Notes: generated by a model not told the origin, from the sequence alone. 64,000 nucleotides of DNA from Conus ventricosus (GCA_018398815.1 CM031609.1:35070078-35134077); one strand, 5' to 3'; shown: positions 32,147 through 44,945, numbered from the stretch's first letter. Numbers and translations: made by a program.

Positions 32147-32440
32147 ATCACAGAAAAAACACGACAATAATGTACATTAAGGACACAATCCTCTTTTCCT
32201 TGTTTGTTTATCAAGGGTCTGAAAGAGTAAAGTGATCCCTTGTCTTTTACAGAAAAATACACACAGACAAATATCTAAAAAAAAAAATTCGTTTCGTGTG
32301 AAGTGCCAAACAGATTTAAGTCATATCAGAAATATAATACACGACAACGATGTACATTAAGGACACAATCCTCTTTTCTTTTCTTGTTTATCAAGGGGCT
32401 GAAAGAGTAAAATGATACCTTGTCTTTTATAGAAAAAAAA
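32134..32440. repeat. Tandem repeat pair, about 185-bp unit
   Basis: The block 'agatttaagtcatatcaca... cacgacaataatgtacatta' to 'tgatcccttgtcttttacag' repeats at about 32317-32440 with scattered differences. The flank 'cgtttcgtgtgaagtgccaa' appears at 30868 and 32290, so the foldback split the first unit. Confidence 0.75.
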
Positions 32441-32720
32441 ACCTCCCTTACATGACTTTAAAGTGAAAGGACAAAAAATACAAAGACAATACTTTAAATT
32501 TGTTTAAATCTTTTAATACCTGTGAAACTCTTTCCTAAGAATTAGCAGCTTTCAAGTTTGTTAACAGGGCTAGGTTCAGTTATTTTCTAAAAATCATGCT
32601 ATAATTAATACATGTTTTCATATTATATACAAAGTGTGATTTTAGTCGACAATTATGTTTGTTAAGGTTAAAATGTTATTGAAATATGCTTGAGACCTGG
32701 TCTTGCTCTCTTCCCTTCAG

Positions 32721-34744
32721 TGTGTGGATATGGAGAAAAAATGTGATGGGTTCAAAGACTGCGTAACATCGAAAGACGAGACTGATTGCACATTTCTAGG
32801 ATATGTATTTTATGAAATACATCCCCCGGCTAGGATCGACTTTGACATACCTGGAACGTTTACCATCACATCTCTACCAGTAAACAAAACACAATGCCCA
32901 GATACTCATTTTCAGTGTCATAATGATGGCTATTGTCTCCCTGTCTATGTCAGATGTAACGACATGATCGACTGTCCGGGTCACGAGGATGAAACTGACT
33001 GTGAGAATTACAAGACGTGCCCAGGGTTTTATCGATGTCGCGAAAGTCGGAAAACAATCTGTGTGCACGTAAATCACCTGTGTGATGGTCTGTCACAATG
33101 CCCACAGCTTGATGATGAAATGACGTGCAACATTACTTGTCCTGCGTCTTGTCTTTGTTATGGTTTTTCCTTTTTCTGCAACCGCTCGTTTCTCATCAGC
33201 TCTTACCCACAGCTACGCTTCCTTGAAGCTTCAGGCACTCAAGTACAGACGAATGATGTCATTCATAACTTCATGCTGATACACCTGGGCGTACAGGCGT
33301 GTGGGTGGAGGAGCTTAACAGATATCGTTTTACCAAATCTTCACAGTTTGGATCTGAGTCAGAATCTATTTGACTCTATTGACTTAAGCCACTTCAATGG
33401 AATGCCACAACTTCGGAAATTGAATCTGGCTGGTAATCCAATGTCCAGAAATTTTCTTGTTCAAAACAGAATATACTGCTGTCACTATTGATCTTCAATA
33501 TATCCTATATCCAAGCAAATTCTCTTAACTTGAGCACGTTGTCAACATTTATGCCGAACTTACAAAGCATGGACTTGTCATGGAGTAAAGTAATGGTACT
33601 GCAGGAACAAGGCTTGTTTCAAAATATGAAGTATTTGAATTTACGTGGTTGTCCATTGACTCATTTTGCTCCAAACTTTATGAAACGCATGACAAATCTT
33701 GAGTATGTTTTTGCAGATATCAAATTGTGTTGTTCCGCTTTTTTGCCAATTCGTTTTAGAGGCCAGTGCTCTGCCCCATCTGATGAAATCTCATCATGTG
33801 ATGACTTGTTGAAATCTGTTGGTTACCGTTTCGTTCTTGTTGTATTGGCTGTGCTTGCGGTACTGGGAAACGCTGGTGTTTTCATCTATCGTGTGTCTGA
33901 GAGTTCTGAGAATGGTTTTGCAGTTTTTGTTCTTCATTTGTGCGTTTCTGACTGTTTAATGGGCGTGTTTTTAGTTTTCATAGGTGTGGCAGACAGGGTT
34001 TATGCTGGTAGTTACATCTGGAATGAAGTAAAATGGAAAATGTCGTCAGCGTGTACTATTGCAGGCTTTTCATCCTTGTTATCATCTGAAGTATCAGCAT
34101 TCCTAATCTGTTTGATCACTTTGGATCGTTTCCTTGTGCTCCGTTTTCCTTTCAGTCAGATCCGGTTTGGAGTCAGGTCAGCTCACATAAGTTGTCTCGC
34201 CATGTGGGGACTGGGAATGACGCTTGCAATGGTGCCTCTGCTCCCCGTATCATCACACTGGGAATTCTATCACCAGACAGGTATCTGCATTCCACTACCT
34301 ATCACCGGATCTGACTTTCCTGGTCACATTTACTCTTTCAGCATCACGATCGTCTGCAACCTAATGCTGTTCCTCACAGTTGGTGTGGGTCAGTTTATTA
34401 TTTACTGGTCTGTGAGGAGTGACGCTATGTCTAATCAGTTAACAAAAACCAAAGAGGTAGGCACCGAGACAGCACAGTCCAAAGAAGCAACTCTCGCTAG
34501 GCGACTTCTATCTGTTGCTGTTTCTGATTTTTTGTGCTGGTTTTCTATTGGTCTATGTGGCGTCCTAGCTGCCGGTGGTATCGCAATTCCAGGGGAGGTC
34601 AACGCCGGGACAGCAATTTTCCTGTTGCCCCTCAATTCAGCACTTAATCCGTTCCTTTACACGTCGAACATAATACTAGAAAAACGACGCAAAGCTCAAG
34701 CCCTCCGATTTCAGAAACTGTTACGTACACAGCAAAAGAAGTAG
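32721..34744 (+). pseudogene. GRL101-like receptor, LDLa-LRR-7TM exon (one frameshift)
   Basis: Continues the receptor in phase 0. The second LDLa is completed ('CVDMEKKCDGFKDCVTSKDE'); two more follow ('HFQCHNDGYCLPVYVRCN...' at 32895-33000; 'FYRCRESRKTICVHVNHLCD...' at 33020-33130). An LRR N-cap 'CPASCLCYGFSFFCN' follows, then leucine-rich repeats 'LPNLHSLDLSQNLFDSIDLS' and 'MPQLRKLNLAGN'. The frame then slips between about 33440 and 33490 (stop at 33491), and the LRRs resume one frame over ('MPNLQSMDLSWSKVMVLQEQ'). A hinge, 'CDDLLKSVGYR', leads into seven hydrophobic segments: TM1 'VLVVLAVLAVLGNAGVFIY' at 33825; TM3 ending 'LITLDRFLVLRFPF' (DRY variant); TM7 'LNSALNPFLYT' (NPxxY). This is the family of Lymnaea GRL101, related to relaxin/glycoprotein-hormone LGRs. 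One frameshift in an otherwise clean 2-kb exon could be a sequencing error, so pseudogene status is uncertain. Confidence 0.85.
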
Positions 34745-36330
34745 CACTTGATGCTTATTTAAACAAAGAAAAACTGGTTTAAAATTAACATTATGCATCA
34801 CGTACACAGTGTGTTTGGTAAACAATTGATGAAATGCACTGATATCTGACGCTAACGTTATAATTATTCCTGTCTTTCTGTCTATCACCGATTTTTTCTC
34901 AGTGATGCATTTCTGTATGTTTACTGTCAAAGGTGACTTATGCAGCACATTTAATACAGCATTGTCTGCTTTATATTAAATTTCATTCTTATGGCTATCA
35001 CATGCACATTATTATGTATATTTACTCAACCCTGGTTTAACATAGAAAACCGAAACACGTATTATTTGACTCATAATACTTTCAGACTGACAGTTCCGAA
35101 ACGTGGTTTTAAAGAATCAAACAAAAGCAACAGCTTTCCTTTCTTTTAAGAAAAATTATGTAAACGATTATCGTCCTGAGCTTGAAACATATGAGGGGGT
35201 TGGTTTGGTGTATTCCAGGCGAGATCCTACTGTTAATAACTTTATTATAGGTAAATCGTTTAACCTAGAATGCGGAATAAAACATGCTATGATTTATGAC
35301 ATGGGCGCTGCAATAATAAGAACAGATGAGAAAATGCGCATTATCCTTCTTGGAACACCATTCTGTGATCAAAAGAGAAAGGGAGGTACGGCAAGTATTA
35401 GGAATGATTTTTCTTACACTTGTTGTTTGTTTGTCGTACCCATAATGTCATTTGCACTGTTCAGTCACACTTTTATGAAAAATTGCAATCCTGTGTGTTG
35501 ACTGCATGGTAGTCATACTAATTCCAGTTCATTTTTCACCTACTACCTGATTCTTTTATCCACCGGTCTGCTAATTTTTGTTGTTGTTGCTTTGAAGATA
35601 AATGTCCATGTTTCAGGATAACTGTCCCATGCCAGGTCCCATTCTTTTCCTTATCCTCACCATTGTCGTTGTCCATTAAGATAGAAACAAAGGTTTAGAG
35701 AGCTTTCAGCAAAAAACGGAAGGAGAAAGATCCACAAATGCCGAAAAACGGTACAAGAGTATAGTGAAAGTAAAGAATAAAAGAGGTAGAGTCAAATCGA
35801 AAGACAGAGAAGAAAGTTACCAGCACAGAGTCGCCAGAAGACGACGGAGCTATCTGTAACAAAAGGGTCTCCGTTATCTCCACAGGGGCATTTAGACGGC
35901 CATTAACATCATGATAACATAATGCACAGGATCGATTTGCGTTCCTATTTCAGTCTGTAGTCGCACGTAACGTTTTCAATAGGAATTTAGTTAGAAAAAG
36001 AATATTCACGCACAGTTTTAATTTTCATGCATTATACTCTTCACCGGGGGCAGCCCGCAATGCCACGGGGCCTCTTCACCTTACGGAAGACAACTGTCGG
36101 TGAGTGGATATTTCCGTACTATCCTACAAAGAAGTGAAGACTTGATGCCAAATAATATGATGTTAAAGATAATGTCAATGTGTACTTTGTAATCCGATCT
36201 AGAGACGTCTTACTATTCAGTAATCCACAAATTATTTTCATTCAGACATATTTAATTCATAATAGCCATCAGTGTTGATGACCGGATGGCACAAAAAGTT
36301 GTATATCTAATGCAGTCACTTAGCATGTTT

Positions 36331-36390
<60 letters not shown>

Positions 36391-37019
36391 CCGTCCCTGT
36401 TCAGGACATTCATTCCCTCCAGCACAACAAACGCACGTTAGACTTTTTGTTATGGTGGAGAAAACACCTTCCCAGTGATTTCCAACATTCATTTTTGTAT
36501 ACCCAAGTGTGAAGAGTTTTGAAAACATATGATTGCCTATCAGTACGTCATATCAGCTTCCCTCTAAGCAGCTTACTCCTTTGTTAATGTACTGTTTCAC
36601 AAAATAAATCTTTTCCAAATCAGCACTTTATGATTGCAAAGACACTAGGTCAACACAGAATTTAAAAGAAGTTTTAGAGTTTCCCTAGTTGAAAATGATA
36701 TTTGTAGGCAATATGGATTTGACTTTGAAAAAGATTTATTTTCTGGTCCATATTTTTCAACACCGTCAGGAAGAGGAAAGCTGAATGTTGGGATAGTTTT
36801 GCATCAGTGGTGAGTTCTTTAGAAAGTTCGGACCCTGGCTAATTTTAATGAAAAATGAACGCTTTACTTTCTGGTAGAGCACTGTTTCTAATACTTCAAT
36901 GGGCTTTTCCTATGTGTTTTCTCTGGTTTATACATATACATATTATTATACAATTCTTAGCCACTGACAATGCTTGGGTTATTGAACAGCAGAGCTGACC
37001 ACACAGACTGTTCCATATC
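34745..37019. other. Receptor 3' flank, no further gene seen
   Basis: AT-rich. A 132-residue open frame at 35103-35501 (+; '...YEGVGLVYSRRDPTVNNF...') lacks an ATG at its start and any recognised domain, so it is probably chance. A CA run lies at 36334-36389. A candidate polyadenylation signal for the receptor was not assigned. Confidence 0.45.
36334..36389. repeat. (CA)n microsatellite
   Basis: Perfect CA run of about 28 units. Confidence 0.95.
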
Positions 37020-37535
37020 TTTTTATCTCCCTTGCATCCTTGAGTGGATCCTCAAGCATAGGCTCAAAGATTGTCCCCTACTTTTGATACTGTTTGCATA
37101 ATGCTTCTGGTTTTTCAGCAACTTTTTTCCTCTCCCCACACTTTTGTTTTGTTCCATTTATTACCCTTCGCTGGCTGCTTTGGGGTGCTGTTGGATTTTG
37201 TTTTGAACCCTCGGTGGTGAGAACACCACAGAATTTTGGACTGTGGGGTATCTCTATTTGACACCAAGAGCACAGACGAAATCAGCCGTGTCTCCCCGAT
37301 GAGTCCGATCCAGCGAACAAAAGGCCTAGGAGCAGGCAATACAAATAGATCTACCTTCGAGAGGGCTTACGATGTTTCCTCAGACAGCTAGCGAAGGGTT
37401 TCTCATATTTTTTATATAGTTCCCCCAATATTCTTGATCTTCAATTTTCTATTGGCTAAAAGTTCAAATCTTTGCCAAGTCATTACTACAATGACTGAAG
37501 AATTGTTCGCCTGCACTTGTTTTCCCCCTACTTTA
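37020..37535 (+). repeat. Second copy of the foldback family
   Basis: Plus-strand relative of the reverse complement of 31530-31000. Landmarks are 'ctcccttgcatccttg', 'ggatcctcaagc', 'caaagattgtcccctac', 'cttcgctggctgc', 'gtgagaacaccac', 'agccgtgtctccccgatgag', 'gcagctagcgaag'-like sequence near 37385, and 'tttgccaagtcattacta'. It diverges by substitutions and small indels, and the 3' end present in the foldback is missing. Confidence 0.8.
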
Positions 37536-38239
37536 TTGTTCAGCTATATGTATATATACAGATTAACTGTATGTTGAAACGTGATCGAAAACGTATGACG
37601 GATAACGTTACAGGAGCCCAAATTAATTTCGATAACATAAATGATTTTTAAAATCACCTGTAGCTTAAGGATCTGATTGTTTTCATACTCTTCTCGTGAA
37701 GAAATCTTCAACATAGTCTGACCAGATGGTATGTTCACATTTTAATCAATCACTGGTTATCAAAATGCCGGAAACTTTGTACTGTTGTGGGTTTTCACTT
37801 CAATCTAAGTGGCGTATTGAGCAAATTGCCAAATTTGCGTCGCTCCTCAACATCATTGTGGTAGTTTTCCTCACGATGAATATGTAAATTTGATACATGA
37901 CTTAGGATTCTAGTGTATTCAGAGACATCTCTTACATGATTCTTTTTGTCGCTCTAGCATGATAGGTTCGCGAGATAATGGCCATTTACTCATTCACAAT
38001 CTACACGCTCCTACTCTTTCTTTTTTTTCATCATATTATATTTTTACTTGGGAATTAATTTAACAAACATATATTAATAAATATAGAATGGATGAATCCA
38101 ATTAAATTCCGTCATGACCAGCATTTATAAGAATACAAATTTCAATAACCTGAAACTTGTGAGCAGCCTGTACATGCCTATTTCTAAGGTGCGTGTGAAT
38201 AGGTTTGTCTGGATGCTTGCGTGAATTACTTGTACTTTG

Positions 38240-38275
38240 TGTGGTGTGTGTGTGTGTGTGTGTGCGTGTACGCGC

Positions 38276-38309
<34 letters not shown>
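38240..38309. repeat. (TG)n microsatellite
   Basis: TG run interrupted by 'cgtgtacgcgcgcg'. Confidence 0.95.
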
Positions 38310-38313
<4 letters not shown>

Positions 38314-38609
38314 GTCTGGGTGTGAACGGCCACTTCAGGATGGTTGTGTGCCTGGAAGCCAAGTGGCGGTATGACGGATGTCTTTCCCATGTGCTTACCG
38401 AACATCCCTGGCAAGTCGGCAAATCTGAACCTATTAAAGTTATATGTTTGTTCCTCCTCGGCCAGATCAAGTTGGTTTGTTCTTAGGTACTTCTGTGATT
38501 GTCTTTGGAGCCAGGTCCTCTTATTGACCTCTATGGTGAGAGCTTTAGCTTGGAAGCACAACATCCCAGGCTGCTGGACAGAATGGCATGCTTCCTCCTC
38601 CTCCTAACG

Positions 38610-38695
38610 GGCCCCGGGGTCAAATGGTTAGAATGTTTGCCTGCTTTGTGCTTGGAAATGCTGCAGCACCAAAAACGAATCTCAACAAATGAAAA
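38610..38695 (+). repeat. Possible tRNA-derived SINE head
   Basis: 'gggtcaaatggttagaatg' resembles a tRNA A-box region, and 'caccaaaaacgaatctc' 50 bases later resembles a decayed B box (GGTTCGAATCTC). No CCA end, A-rich tail or target duplication was found. Confidence 0.25.
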
Positions 38696-39599
38696 TCTAG
38701 AATGTGACTTTGATGTTTCCAGCAATAAAAATAGAGGTACCCCCCACAGACCATTACACTTGGATGATCTCATAATCCTTCAAGACCCTGAAGAACGTGG
38801 ACAAGCCATTATAATGGGAAACGACTTCAGAAAACAAATTTCCCGGATATACTTTAAAATAGGGGTGTAATACCAACGTGAACTAATGAGTGTGCGACTG
38901 GAAAGACCTAACGGTTACCAAAAAGCTTTATACTCATCAATGAAAAACATATATGATGGCAATCACAAAACGCTTGTTCTCATCATGCAATTCATACATC
39001 CAGAATCCCACAGGTCAAAACAGCTAAGCCCTTTTTTGGGAGTAGACAAACAGCTGAATTTGGAGACCCTATAATACTATTTTGGTGATCTCAATAAACG
39101 ATTCAAACCTTAAGGATTGCGTTGGAAAAAACTGGATGATGTAGTTTCAGCATTTTTGACATCATCTTCAACACATGCAGGATGACAGGATTGCACTGAC
39201 GAATCACTGAGTGTAACGGACAGAATCTTTGGGACTTTACACCATCGCACCAAAACTCACAGCAGGCATACATGTGGAAGAAACTTCTTTCATCAGTGAC
39301 TATTTTGTTCTCAAAAGTGACTATGTCCTGTTTTACTCAGTTTACATCAAGCATCAAAGTACCTTTTCAATATGAAAATAATCAGTGAAATATTGTAAGG
39401 TAGCAAAAGAGTAGAAGGTACAAAAGAAACAACGCTAAAACTAAAGAAATCATTCAACACGTTAGTGGAATAGAGACAATGAACAGCTGGGAAGAAAAAA
39501 CGCAAGGCCCGGTAGAATGGGCAAAGAGAAAGAAAGCATTCCCACTGATACAGCTTTTGACATGAATCAAAAGACTGAACTGTTCAATATAGTACTATT

Positions 39600-39603
<4 letters not shown>

Positions 39604-39632
<29 letters not shown>

Positions 39633-39690
39633 TTTAAATTTATTAATATTATTATTATTTTTTTATTATTTTATTATTATATTATTAGCT
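39604..39690. repeat. (ATT)n microsatellite
   Basis: ATT run with T-rich interruptions. Confidence 0.9.
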
Positions 39691-39864
39691 ACTATAGTAG
39701 CTACGGAAGTAATAGAAATAAATGGAGCAGTTTTGTTAGCCATGAATTATGACACAACACCCATTCAGGTTTGACAGTTTCATCATTGTATGAATAGAAA
39801 ACAGTGAAATTACCACACGCGTATTGTAGACGCTAAAATTGGACCTAAAACAAAAGGTAAATGT

Positions 39865-39913
39865 TAGGTTTTCTTATGGGAGCAAACGTTACCCCACTTG
39901 TTTACTGTATATT
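39865..39913 (+). repeat. 3'-end fragment of the foldback family
   Basis: 'gttaggttttcttatgggag' to 'cacttgtttactgta' matches the outer ends of the 30.9-32.1 kb foldback element. Confidence 0.75.
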
Positions 39914-42099
39914 TGACCAAGTTATCTCAACATCTTGCTCAAAGTTGGTATTGATGTTAACATAACTGGACTGAAGCTGATGAAGTAGCAACCAACTGCA
40001 CGAAAACTTTGAGCCCCTTTTCCTAGACAAAGTATGTTATCCAGATATTAAACTGCTCCCCAGAAGACGACCCCAAACCTGCAGTCTCTACCAGGCAGTT
40101 TTGATAAAGGGTATGTTCCAGAAAATGGACATACAGTTAACCAGAGCTGTATCAAACAGCAAAAAGGTCATCACGAGTTCGTTGATACTGCATGCTCACT
40201 TTGCAAACCGGTAGAAAAACTTTGTAACCTGGAATATGCATACAACAAGTCCAGTTTTCGTTCTCATGTAAATATCCTTGATTTGGAAGTTAGCAGGACA
40301 CTTGCCCCATAAATTGCAATAACACCACAGGAGGGAAACGGTATCCTACAGTTTGGGAGAAAAGACGTTCTGAACTACATAAAATCTCCATGGGATTTCC
40401 TCAAGTTCTCCCCCTCTCCCTTTCTCCCGTGAACCTCAATAGAAACGGGAACAGCCCGAATGTTGACACTAGCATATGACGCTCTGATTTACAGCAAACA
40501 TCAAAGTATGCTCCTGAAAGCACGAAAGCGGTAGCAGGAATTGAACAATATTGCTCAGCACTGTCATGAAACTGGATCGTCCATTAAACCATAGAAATCC
40601 AGGCACCTGTTACACTCTCAACAGTAAGACATCAGGGGAAAAATACCCTCAACTAGTTTCCACAATAAAATTCAAATTGAAAAAACTGACGCCTACGCTA
40701 TTTCGGCATTTCATTTTGACAGAATGCTGACCCTTAGAAAACGTGCTGAGAATATTTCACTAATATGCGAAAAGAAAAGTGCCTGCCCGCCAAAAACGCA
40801 AAGCACTAAATGTGTGAACAAAAGCCATCTCTGCCGACTGTATCACTCTTTTGTACTCAGTATAAAATAACATGGATTAGGGCTTACAAAATGTTCAAGA
40901 GCACATTTTAATAGAAAGAATGCAAATTAAAACATGAGACTGGCCTTGGGAACTACGATGGATACACCAATTGAAACTATGCGTTACCTTTTGACCTTCC
41001 TTCCATGCAGGTCAAACCCACCAAGCTGGAACAGAGAAGAGCACTCTAAACTCCTCAAAACCCACTACATGCGGCAGTCAAGAAAACACAAGGCACTCGT
41101 TCGGACGGGGAAAAATAATGGACGGGACAGCCAGAAGAAAAAACACAGCTTGTGTGCCAGTTATGAGAACTCAAAGAAACTAAGGATACAGCAAAGTATT
41201 CAGACCATCAAACATCTTTTCCCAAAAACTGCTGTCGCTCCAGAGCTTAGAAAGCACTGTCGAATATAGCAGAGTGCAAAAACGAAACAGAAATCAGATG
41301 CAGGTGAACAAATTCAACATAAGGCTAATATACGTTATATACACTGATGATTTGGGCACCACAGTTAAGTCAGGGGGGAAATTACACACTGAAGCAAAAT
41401 GGACATGCAATTTAGAAAGACATTTTGGGGCATACAGCTTAGCAAAATTCTAGGGAATGGATGTGAAAGCAGTGAACTCCCCTGACTCTGATTCACGGAC
41501 TATCTTAGAACTTAAGATGTCATTATATGACTGACTCCATGAAACCCGCCTCAAAAAGTTGGAAGTGCAATGGGAAGCCCTGCTTTAGATGCATTAATGT
41601 CTACTTCCATATGGATGTACAGTCCAAGCCATGCAGGTGTCAAAGGAACGAGTGCAGAACACTGGAATGCAAGGCAACAATAAGGAAAGGTTACAGGTGG
41701 CCTGATCTAATGTGATTGAAGAAAAACAAAATAATCACCTCCACAAACAAGATCAAAGCCACAATACCATTGACCATCTCGCACAGCTCAACAGCAAGAG
41801 AGAAGTGGTCGGACATCCAGAATAAAAAAGAGCAAGCAGAATCACAACTAAACAAATTTTTTTAAATTTAATCTTTTAGGCAAACACTGTAAAGACCGTA
41901 GACAATGGGGTAGACTCGTACTAGACTCTTCCAATGACCGACGCAAATGGCTTTTTATACATCAGATGAGATATGTAGACTTTGAATCTGTCAGTATCCC
42001 TCAGTTGTATGGCAAACTTTTGGGCGCACTGGTAGTGTGCATGGTGAAGCCATGCAAGTTTTGTAAGGTGGAGTTTCCATAGTGTGTGTGTGTGTGTGT

Positions 42100-42137
<38 letters not shown>

Positions 42138-43860
42138 GTTTTGGGGTGTGTTCTTGTTCTTCCTGGTTCTTCTTCTCTTTCTTGCTTTTTACTCATTTTC
42201 TTCTATTTTTGCCCCTACTTTTTCATGCTTGCATTTTTCTTTCTTTCCTCTCAAATAATGTAACATCTGAGCAATACTGGGGAACACCCCATTAACTCCG
42301 CTTAGTTATTTCGTCACCGAGATGGATCAGATTCTATGGTAAAGTCGTTCCCTGGATTGACTCTCAGGGTTATCTCGAAAGCAAAATCCTTTATTGAGAC
42401 AACGACTTCTCTATTTAGTTTCAGTATTTGGCCGTTCGCTTTCTATAGCAATAATTTAAGCATAAGAAAACAGTTTCATATTTATAAAATAATTGCCGTA
42501 GCAATACCCGGGATTCCAACATGATATCAACACAACATAGATCCACACCTTGCTATGATATAGTAATCACCTCACTGGAAGATCTACAACTTGCAAAATG
42601 AAGAAATGTTTGGACTAGGCTTAAAAACGAACTACATCTTAACTGGTTGGCCAATTAAACCGTGGGAAAAACCCTCTGCGTTTTAAATGAGCTGACAAAT
42701 ATTCTTCATTTTCAGCTGATCCCATCAAGATCAATATGTTTAGAACCATTTTCCATTGACCGACAGTTGTAAAATTCATAAAATAGTACATTTCTTGGTC
42801 ACGAATGAGCCAAAAGCTCTTACGTATAGTTGCAGTCTCTAGGCACAGACAAACACAGAATCTTTGCCTTTCACACTGGTTTGTTTCGAGCGCCACGACC
42901 CTGACTTAGTGGTCTGGCGGCTTCCTATAAAAAGGTTTCTGGTCAACTGACTAATCAAGGCAACTTGTCGTAGAACCCCGGAAGAACAGGGCGCCAGTCC
43001 GACCATCATTTTGGAAAGATCAGTGGAAAGAAATTACAGCCCACGTCACATGGTAATGTAAATTGTTTACGCACCGTACTGCTGCTTTAGTGCTGTTTAA
43101 AAAGTTACGTTTTCATGATTATTTAAGATGGTATGCTTGTGTTCTGATTAATTTCTGTTACATACTTTGCCCTTTCATCAAACGGTTGAGGGGGCATAGA
43201 TATATGCTATGACTCAGAGATCTACAATGATGCATTGCATTATTGTTTTCAATGGAAGTCAGTGCATGAAACGTTCACATTCATTTTCATTCAAGCCTCA
43301 TCTTAGTTATTTCATTATCAAAATTTTCTCAGTGTTAAAATCCACGCGATATTGTTCGTCTGATACTCAGTCATCCATTACGATCAGTGCTCCTACAGAT
43401 CATGTGTGTATTGAAAAAGATAAAGTTTGTCAATAAAATGATGGTTTGTCATTCACGATTCATTGACCAGCTAAAAGTTACGGTTTCTCATAACTGATAC
43501 TATCAGTAATTTATTTCAATGTAAGAAGAGTAAACCCCTGTTTGTTGTCAGGTTTCTGGTAAAATCAATCTGATGTTCACATCTCATCTTTTCCATATGA
43601 CATGCGTGGTTCCTTTACTGGGTTACTGACCCAGTATTATTAAATTTTTCACTTACTTTTCATAAAATCAGTTCTCCTCAGACATGAAAAGCATTATTTT
43701 GGCTGTGTTGTTCAATGATTGTCGCTGCGATGATTTGGTCCAAGTGTTCTTTACGTGGCAAGCTGCAGTTTTGTAAATACATATAAAAGGTTGGTGGACC
43801 GAAATGCTTTGGTTTCACCCGCCTGCCACTCACCTTGCTATTATTATGTTCGACCCACTC
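39914..43860. other. No gene seen
   Basis: A-rich on the plus strand between 40.0 and 41.8 kb, with several 60-110-codon open frames (for example 40934-41269) but no motif I can name. It may contain an old unrecognised repeat. TG run at 42083-42136. Confidence 0.4.
42083..42136. repeat. (TG)n microsatellite
   Basis: TG run with one GG interruption. Confidence 0.95.
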
Positions 43861-43864
43861 TTGT

Positions 43865-44925
43865 AATCTTCAGAACTAAATAAGTTTACTATTGCATCAC
43901 AAAGTGATACACCCCCGTAAATTACTTAGATCATTAACTTCCCCTTTTCTGAATAATGGCAATATGGTTGATTCTGTCCAGTTATCAGGATATATGCCGG
44001 TGTCAAAAAGTGCACTGAAACATCTGACAAAGAAGTCAGTTACGTATTTTCCAGCATTTTCAATAATTCACCAATCAGGGCCTGCAGCGTTTCTGTCCTT
44101 GAGTTTTTTAACTGCAGAGATTAGTTTTTATTCTTGAGATCGGACAGTCAAGGTCACCTGCATTGCTATCGATATCGACAAGGTTCCCTACTTTTTCTGT
44201 CTCAAGTGAATCTTTTTTTTAAGAAGTTCTTTAAAATGCTAATACCATTCATGACAGCTACCTTAGAACGCATATCACTATTCTAGCTGATATTTTGCGC
44301 ATATGCTTCCAAAAACATTCGTGTTCTTCCGCTGAGGGAACTAAAAGTAGAGTTATACTACTCACCCTCCTTTTTAAAAGTTTTTATATTCCTTCGAGCT
44401 TACAATGGACGTCTGTCTCTGTCTTTATCGTCTAATGTCTTTCGAGATATTCTAGCAGCTGCTTGATGTCTTTTTACCTTATACATTCGTGGTTATACCA
44501 GTCGTCATTGTTTTCAACGTCAGTTACTCTCATTTCTTTCATCATGCATTGTGCCCGTTCTTTATGCGAGCATATGAATTATTGAAAGCGGTGTTATTAT
44601 CGTCATCAATTAGACTAATAGCTTCTTCGCACAATGATATTGCATGTTGACTACTTATTAAATCATGGAAGTATTAGCATATTCATCCTGCCATGCATAC
44701 GTATTAATAAGTTGTGTGTTCTTCTTTATGTCTTTTTATTTCTTACATCAAGGAGTAAGTTTATCTTGAAAACTAGAGGTAGGTGGTCAGATTCAACACG
44801 TTCATTCACACAGAGACTGCATGATTGATTAACGAGGGTAAACATGTCATAGAAAGTTATAAGATAATCATTCACACTGAGCCCTGTCTCTGAAATGTAT
44901 GTGAAACGACCTTGACAATCACCGT
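43865..44925 (-). pseudogene. Decayed LINE copy, same family as 24.8-27.3 kb
   Basis: Minus strand. The endonuclease end comes first, 'FTYISETGLSVNDYLITFYD' and 'CVNERVESDHLPLVFKI' (44920-44760). The linker 'NDDWYNHECI' and 'AAARISRKTLDDKDRD' (44505-44410) follows, parallel to 'NSDWYDKECKDSTSVARTLL' of the 24.9-kb element. RT then reads 'AVKKLKDRNAAGPDW' (44125), 'YVTDFFVRCFSALFDTGIYP' and 'NWTESTILPLFRKGEVNDLS' (43985), with a frameshift to 'YGGVSLCDAI' (about 43920). These align block for block with the plus-strand element. The copy stops around 43865, before the catalytic core, and its 5' side meets a GA microsatellite at 44946. Confidence 0.82.
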
Positions 44926-44945
44926 CACACTCCCTATTTAGAATG

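Larger units (their letters stand above)
28077..32720 (+). other. Intron of GRL101-like receptor (4,644 bp)
   Basis: Donor CAG|GTTCAT and acceptor 'ctctcttcccttcag|TGTGTG', with a strong pyrimidine tract, join 'DCGNRQ' to 'CVDMEKKCDGF' in frame within one LDLa module. The intron is packed with repeats: 28770-28850 dispersed repeat, 29218-29600 minisatellite, GA/CA runs (30230-30400), G tract (30711-30726), TA run (30841-30866), foldback element (30902-32133) and a tandem pair (32134-32440). No coding exon was recognised inside. Confidence 0.75.
37536..39600. other. No gene seen
   Basis: AT-rich, with a TG/CG microsatellite at 38240-38309 and a tRNA-like segment at 38610-38695. Open frames of 90-120 codons at 38344-38870 on both strands show no recognisable domain. 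Confidence 0.4.

Noticed and set aside
35103..35501. 132-codon open frame downstream of the receptor
   Set aside because: No ATG at the start, no recognised domain, and length plausible by chance in this composition. Noted in the flank entry only.
37290..37335. Hammerhead-ribozyme-like core ('ccgatgag', a short stem, then 'gaaa'-like) in the foldback family, also near 31210-31245 (-) and 31690-31730 (+)
   Set aside because: The U of CUGAUGA is not conserved, and no sequence complementary to the presumed stem I, nor a matching stem III with a UH cleavage site, is present in any copy. The pattern is incomplete.
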